Of a stretch of 64,000 nt of DNA, positions 58,453 through 64,000 are shown in pieces. Each line of letters opens with the position of its first letter. Positions within the stretch are counted from its first letter, which is position 1. This DNA comes from Balanoglossus misakiensis (taxonomy: Eukaryota; Hemichordata), in the NCBI GenBank assembly GCA_040954595.2, contig CM082584.2, positions 5,890,001 through 5,954,000 of the forward strand, read 5' to 3'. A program made the position numbers and the translations under genes. The notes under the pieces were generated by a model. The model saw only the letters and a program-made list of their open reading frames with translations. It had not been told where the DNA came from and did not search any database.

Positions 58453-59145
58453 CGTTGTGTTACAGGTGGGACACCATATCCAGGGTTGACATGTGCTGAA
58501 CTCTATCAACAACTACCACGCGGTTATCGTATGCCCAAACCACTCAATTGCGACAATGAAATGTAAGTGGTACATGTATTCCTTAATTTCGGTTTTGTTT
58601 ATGAAAACAGTGGCCTTTTTGATTGAGACACACAGCATACACAACAGTTCGAAATGGACACCTTATGTCCCTTTAACAAGTGTTAAATCTTTACGTGTAC
58701 TATTTTTTTAACCCACCAGATATGAGCTGATGCGACACTGTTGGCGAGAAAGACCATACGATCGTCCAGATTTCGCTCAGATATACATCGCTCTCAAAAG
58801 GATGGTACAGGATAAGAAGGTGAGTGTGAGAAGCCCATTTGTAGATTGTATTGTCTGCTATAAGTCTCATCCATCGATTTGTTCCATGCGTGTCCATGCT
58901 CTCAACAAATTACAAATCGACCCAGTTATCGGTTAATCTTGTTTCCCTATACCCTATAAATAGAAGTCTTTCCTCATTTCCAGCCCTATGTTAACATGAG
59001 CGTTGACGACAAATTCAAATATGAAGCCATCAATTCGGCCGAGGAAGCGGAACACGCCAGCAAAGCAGCGGCCAGTGAACGGGAGGAGAGGCAGCGTCTT
59101 CTATCTGATATGTCTGACGGCGCATGCGCTTCGGTCGAGTGCTAG
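40735..59145 (+). CDS. Tie: Tie-family receptor tyrosine kinase (angiopoietin receptor type)
   Basis: Twenty-two exons: 40735-40777, 47339-47626, 48328-48621, 49074-49208, 49535-49672, 50060-50188, 50592-50903, 51294-51575, 52016-52297, 52648-52938, 53223-53282, 53574-53675, 54525-54823, 55326-55578, 55879-55989, 56157-56347, 56611-56724, 57198-57268, 57703-57743, 58466-58562, 58720-58819, 58984-59145. They sum to 1265 codons with every phase kept (1264 residues; vertebrate Tie about 1125). Order: signal peptide ([13 protein letters not shown]), Ig1 (LTLINSSP), Ig2, three EGF repeats ([20 protein letters not shown] is very Tie-like), four FN3, a Thr/Ser-rich stalk, transmembrane segment about 836-863, kinase. 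Kinase landmarks: AEGNFG 941-946, K966, HRDLAARN 1073-1080, DFG 1093-1095, [27 protein letters not shown]. In vertebrates Tie binds angiopoietins and signals through PI3K. Exon 1 is the least certain, though its phase fits. Confidence 0.93.
44116..44212. promoter_or_regulatory. Paired TCACGTGA E-boxes in Tie intron 1
   Basis: TCACGTGA occurs at 44116-44123 and 44205-44212, with an inverted CCAAT core (ATTGG, about 44176-44180) between. This octamer suits USF, MITF/TFE and related bHLH-ZIP factors. A regulatory role is inferred only from the clustering. Confidence 0.25.
46103..46423 (+). pseudogene. Non-LTR retrotransposon ORF2 3' end
   Basis: The frame begins [16 protein letters not shown], continues ERICVYCNS and [16 protein letters not shown], and ends in a stop at 46423. 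This is the C-terminal zinc-knuckle-like tail (C-x-x-C, then H-x(4-5)-C) of many invertebrate LINE ORF2 proteins. The reverse transcriptase part is absent upstream, as expected of a 5'-truncated copy. It lies in Tie intron 1 in the same direction as the gene. Confidence 0.7.
58405..58452. repeat. ATG/GAT trinucleotide repeat next to a Tie splice acceptor
   Basis: About 16 perfect GAT units end 13 bases before the acceptor of Tie exon 20 (exon start 58466), occupying the place of the usual pyrimidine tract. Confidence 0.95.
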
Positions 59146-61140
59146 TCCGTCTGGCGAGACCTGATTGGAGCTGGTGGTCACATGATGCTAATGTGTGCTA
59201 AACGTTCTGCAAGGTCACCAAGGGGATTGGTATACGCCTCTTTACACTAATGTGTTTGAGACGAGGTGATCTCTTACTTGTATCACGACGCTGGTAGGTG
59301 TGGCAATATATATATACTGTCTAATAAATTTGACATTCAGCACACCGTTATATATCACAGACGGTGAATACTGTCTATGATGTCACTCATGAATTATGAG
59401 CACGAAATCTCATCCATCCAGAACAACATTGTGCAGAGGACTGTAGAACATTTGGAATCGTGGCTTGGTTACTTACAGATTACGCCCGCCTTGAATATTC
59501 ATGAGCAACATTAACGTTAACTGTCGGGGCATTCACGATTGCCTTTGCTCTCTGTGGTTGTTCTGTTGCACAGAAAAGGCTGTGTTTTCGTGTAACATTT
59601 ACATAATTGGGTTTTTATTGTGAAGTCTTGCCGTTTCTATAGTTTATGATGCCGAGGATTGGTCAGATGCAAGAGACCGATGCATGCGATGTATTTTGGT
59701 TGTGACAATATTAAACACATTCCATCATCAAGATGAACAAAATATTTGTAAATAAGAATTTACACCATATAGTGTGAACACCATTTAAACAGCATGCAAT
59801 TGATAGTAAAGAACCAAACATCACTCCAAAATGTAAGATCTGCTTGGACTTTAATAAGCGATATTTTCTGCATTTTATTTACATTACAGTATATTGTGTA
59901 GCCTTATAATTACAGCTTATTTCATGTTGAATCCCAACTCATCATCATTGTCGCCATTTATTGACACTGTGTTGTTTGTGTTTCCATGTTTACCAGACAT
60001 TGGGGAGATCTATTCGCAACGGGATTATGTCTGATGTATTCAGTGACATATTCTGTGGTTTGTATGCATGGTTATGCAATTAAAGTACCACCTGAACTTG
60101 TTTGTAAAAAATTTAACACAGCTTGGACATGCAGCAAGTCTGTTCGTGTAAACATGGCAACATAAACAACATCAATTTACACAAATGTTAAAAATATGTC
60201 TCACAGTGTGACAGCTTTGTCTATGTACATCTAAGTACTCATATGAGTATGGCTGTGAAACTAATATTTCCCAGTGTATACGTACTTTTTGAATGATATA
60301 TATATATACATTTGACAGCCAGGACCTGGCATTAAAGTTCCACAGCGGCCCGAGTCTGACAATAAAACATGTTTTGTGTAATCACATGATTTGGTATTCA
60401 TTGTTTTGAAATGATTACCAGTACTTTTATACATTATTTGATATTAAGTTGACACTGCCATAATTTTACAACACGTAGAAACTACAAAAATGTGTATATT
60501 TGAACAAACTGCCGGAGCTTGTTCGAGTTAAATACTCTACTTTTCTCTACTTCTACTTATTGAAATGAAAAATAACATTACCATTTACAGAGAATTTGCC
60601 TTAAACATTGAATAAATGTAATATTTATAAGGAATTAACTTAGTAGATTTTACTCGCGTAGATATATCTTTCAATTTGCATGAAACAAAAATATTCCATT
60701 GAAGTATATATTTTTAAATAAATAATACAATATATGTACAATGTACAATCGCTCTTTTTATAACACATTAGAGTGGTAGAATTACCAACTTCAATAGAGA
60801 AAAGTATTATATATTGTTATAACGCATTTATTTGATAGCGTTAATTACTATGCAATAAACGAAGACTGTAAATGATACTTCGCTAAGACCTGCTCTAATA
60901 ATAAAAATAATTGTTTCTGTTGAAAGATCGTAGTGATTAAATACACAATTATGCAAATCATGTTTAGGTGACAACCGAGGAAATTTACATTATTTTACAC
61001 TTGGCTAGAAAAAATGTTTCATGCACGTGATGGATATTTGATGACCGCACTTCCTATATAGAGAATTGACAGAGCGTAAGTAATGAGCATTGATTTTGTG
61101 AATAAAATTTTGTATCACTTTGAAAATGGTTGGTCGCGTC
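59146..61140 (+). other. Tie 3' UTR and downstream region
   Basis: AT-rich with AATAAA at about 59323, 60361 and 61101. The first would give a 3' UTR of about 200 nt and the later ones longer forms. No coding features were seen. Confidence 0.5.
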
Positions 61141-62241
61141 GTTTATTTTAATGTTAGTATATGTTGGGAATTTTCACAAGATTTGTGGAATGGATGGGAC
61201 AGATTTAACAAAATGCTGAAAATAGCCAAAAAGTCAAAGCTATAGTCCTTTCGAAAGACCCGCAAAATTAATACAAAGAGTATCAATGAAATAAGTGTTT
61301 ACAATGTACTTGAATATGTGTAATCTGACAAGAAGCGCGCCTGAGTAATTATATCAATGACTGGAGATGTATTGCCATCCGATTTCCCACAGAAACAAGG
61401 TAATAAAATAACTTTAATAGTTTGTATACGGTATTGTCTAGGTGGTATATACTTTTGCAGACTGCCTAAATGTGACGCCAGTATTTTGCATTGTGTCAGG
61501 AAGATATTTGGTGTTTTCTTCTTCTTTTTCCTTCGTTTGGGGGATGTGTAGTGCACTACCAGTACCACATGTTGCCTTTTAGCAGAAATGACGTCACACA
61601 TTCCCGTATAATGTTAACTCCGCTGTCATATGTGACCGTGTTCTCGACACCCTTGTCAGGTGACAGTATAGTCGCTCGTGTTGTTTCTCGACCCTGAAGG
61701 ATGAAATAAATGCAATGTCATTTTTATGATACATGTAGCTTCGAACAACAGTGGCGGGTAATGAGGATTTACATTCCATCTCCTGACTAATGGACATTAA
61801 AATTCAACGATTGCAGCATAAGTCTAGTTTGATATGTATTGATCTGATATTATTGACTTCTTTAGAGGTACATACGTGTAGTAATTGCCTACTGTCGCAT
61901 TTTGGAGACGAACTTTAAAAACCTCGTTCGAAAAATATTTGAATACGTGAATATCATAGCTGTTCGATATGCCAACTCATATCTGCCGATGTCATTCCAA
62001 GCCGGCACTAATGTGTGCACTTCATATGTAATCCATAAATCCCAAGAATGGCGGGGAAAATCATTATTCAAATTCAAACATAGGCATTATTATTGAAATA
62101 AGTGCGAAGTGCACAAGTTTGTACCGCCGAATTAGATCAAGACAAACCATGTTCAAATGAATGTAAGAAATTCATAACAAGCCTCTCACCTCTCTGTGTC
62201 ACGCTATCGGATATTTGCATACACTCAGATATGGTACTCAC
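61141..62241. other. Stretch likely holding the 3' end of the adhesion GPCR gene
   Basis: The minus-strand GPCR exons must end in a stop somewhere in or near here, but I could not identify the terminal exon. Open frames show no recognisable family. Confidence 0.35.
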
Positions 62242-62274
62242 GCCGCTGTTACTGACATCCAAGTATCTACCAGC
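62242..62274 (-). other. Candidate small exon of the adhesion GPCR tail
   Basis: A 33-nt segment lies between CAAAG and GTGAGT on the minus strand and reads AGRYLDVSNSG in phase 0, which matches the phase at the end of the preceding exon (62784). Support is splice-site shape and phase only. Confidence 0.25.
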
Positions 62275-62783
62275 CTTTGTTGTAAAAAATAAGGTATTGT
62301 TATTGTACACTACTTCAATAATATCTTGCATCAGATATATTTCAGCATGGAGAAACGACATTCAGTCACCATTTAACCCTTTTGTAATAATAGACAGAAT
62401 TCAACGTTCTTTTCCTGTTCAATGGTATAGTTGAATGGTTCATAAACTCATGATTCACGAAACTGGCCTATTACTTCGAACCCAGTTCAATCACCGAAAC
62501 TACGACACCAGCTGTTTAACTGCACACTTGCAACTATCCGTCAGTGGAGCAAGACATGGGAAGCACTACTGTATCTATGACACCATCAGCTGCAATATTC
62601 CTGCATAGCAACTCTTACAATTACAACCAAGTGGAAATGGTATATTTCCCGTGTCATATATTGGACGGAAGTGTTCGAAATGGAAACAATTTCGTGTATG
62701 GTGATCGACACGGACTAATTCAAGTCATTCCCCAAAATAACGAATTCCACGTACATGGCAACTCTATACCATCATGCATTTAC

Positions 62784-64000
62784 CTGTGGTTGGGATGCAC
62801 TTGTGCTGTGCCTTGGATCCGGAGTGGTGGACTGCAGGAAATGTTCCTGGTACTTATTCCGTATGAAGCTCGGCACACGGTTCGATCGTCGAAGCCTCTT
62901 TCCGATCTCCTTCTGCACTCGCTCGTTCATAAAACAGTGAAATATGAATATGAACATACCCTGAAAAAAATTGTAAACATATTCAATGAAAATTTCACTT
63001 GGATGTAATTGGATGTATTACATATTTCCTTAAAACAGACAAATACTAAACCTTGCTGTAAAATGAGAATTTCACAATGTTTAATTATGAATTTAAAAAC
63101 ATACATTTATTTACCTGGAAGGCATTGAGAATGGTAAACACGTACGCCATGACCACTGAATCTTCGTTCACAAACATCAAACCGATTATCCACGTGACGC
63201 CAAGAATACAAACCAGTACCACCGCTCCTTTGACCCAAACTCTATTAATAGGTATGCAACAGTCAAAGACATTCTTAAGTGAATTGTTATCAAACGGTTA
63301 GTATTTCGACACGTGCTTTCGCTGTGATCTAAAGATCAGAGCCAAATGCAAGACAGGAAATAATGTTCCGTCAAAAGCATCGTTCTTCGTACAAACGGAA
63401 CACATCTAACATCACACACATTGCCTTCATTGAGTTATGTGAAATGGACCTTATGTCATTTATGTCAAACTTTGACAAAGTGAAAACTGGGTGCTGACAA
63501 GCGAGAGGTATTTGCAAAGGCAATCACCGAATATTTGCATAAAGAGGGTATGTTTTGACCTACTTTGCTTTTGTCACGGGGTCCTCTTCGCGCTTGACCG
63601 GCAGAGAGCGGTGTGAATACGCAACACGTAATGCCATGCATAAAAACACCAAGTTAACCTGTGGGAATAATTTGACACGAAGAATTGTACAAATATGAGC
63701 GAAGGTTGAATACGTACAGTGTCACTTCCGTCACTTAAAATGCTGAACCCATGAAGCTGAAAAACCTTGCAGCGTTTTTGGAGTAATGAAAACATAAAAA
63801 CTTTGCATCTTCGTGTTTGTGCATATCAGGTGGTGAATGTCAGGCATATCCTATCTCTTTAAGCAAGACATTCATTTCAACTGAAACGTTCTGGGAAATG
63901 TGTAAGCAAAATTAACTCCCACAAACAACACACAAGTATCACTTACAGCAGCAATGGCAGTCACGGGTCCAACAAAACTCCATATCAGTCCCGTCTCTGT
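62784..64000 (-). CDS. Adhesion G protein-coupled receptor, C-terminal part (5' end outside window)
   Basis: Four exons on the minus strand: 63947-64000 (cut by the window edge), 63564-63658, 63115-63241, 62784-62960, with phases 0, 2 and 0 kept across the three junctions. They encode TM5 ([20 protein letters not shown]), a basic third loop, TM6 ([20 protein letters not shown]), TM7 ([20 protein letters not shown]) and [12 protein letters not shown]. The TW-x-x-GL motif in TM6 and F-x-x-x-N-x-x-QG-x-x-IF-x-x-HC in TM7 are hallmarks of adhesion (family B2) receptors; latrophilin/ADGRE-like groups look closest. A cytoplasmic tail follows, and the stop lies further left. The extracellular part and GAIN domain are beyond the right edge. 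The gene is tail-to-tail with Tie. Confidence 0.88.

Noticed and set aside
58148-58512. Frames with poly-methionine or poly-isoleucine
   Set aside because: Translation of the GAT repeat in a Tie intron.
1-64000. CRISPR arrays, rRNA, tRNA, bacterial operons
   Set aside because: None seen. The direct repeats present are minisatellite or transposon-derived, and gene structure is plainly eukaryotic.

Overview
This is 64 kb of animal nuclear DNA. It has multi-exon genes with GT-AG introns, simple repeats and many mobile elements. A Tie-type angiopoietin receptor, an adhesion GPCR, a multi-TIR protein and a BEL/Pao retrotransposon together suggest an invertebrate deuterostome (hemichordate, amphioxus or echinoderm). 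The species cannot be fixed from sequence alone. All spliced models were built by hand from splice sites, reading phase and family motifs; no search was run.

Layout. 1-2728: no gene I can name. 2729-9267: a 231-bp tandem duplication, one copy of which holds an intact BEL/Pao element (minus strand, identical LTRs). 10042-13432 (minus): a seven-exon gene joining a FYVE-type zinc finger to a FAM111-like serine protease. 14.9-25.3 kb: a graveyard of transposon-type domains (piggyBac, SWIM zinc finger, BEN, SGNH hydrolase, P2X7-type cysteine domain, P-element/THAP9 transposase, BEL/Pao tail, cyclin-box fragment), including a 1.6-kb segmental duplication. 26.2-29.3 kb: a poly-C minisatellite into which a Harbinger-like element, an element with an 8-bp target duplication, and a perfect 32-bp hairpin have inserted.

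31244-38172 (minus): a 12-exon gene whose joined frame gives 841 residues: a macro-like domain, three TIR domains, and a polybasic tail ending in a CaaX box (CGLL). I consider this the most likely undescribed system in the window. TIR domains can make ADP-ribose signals from NAD and macro domains can bind them, so generator and reader may sit in one membrane-anchored protein.

40735-59145 (plus): a complete 22-exon Tie receptor tyrosine kinase of 1264 residues (signal peptide, 2 Ig, 3 EGF, 4 FN3, transmembrane segment, kinase), head-to-head with the TIR gene across 2.6 kb. Its 6.6-kb first intron holds a LINE 3' fragment. 62784-64000 (minus): the 3' part of an adhesion GPCR (TM5 to cytoplasmic tail), tail-to-tail with Tie and running off the right edge.
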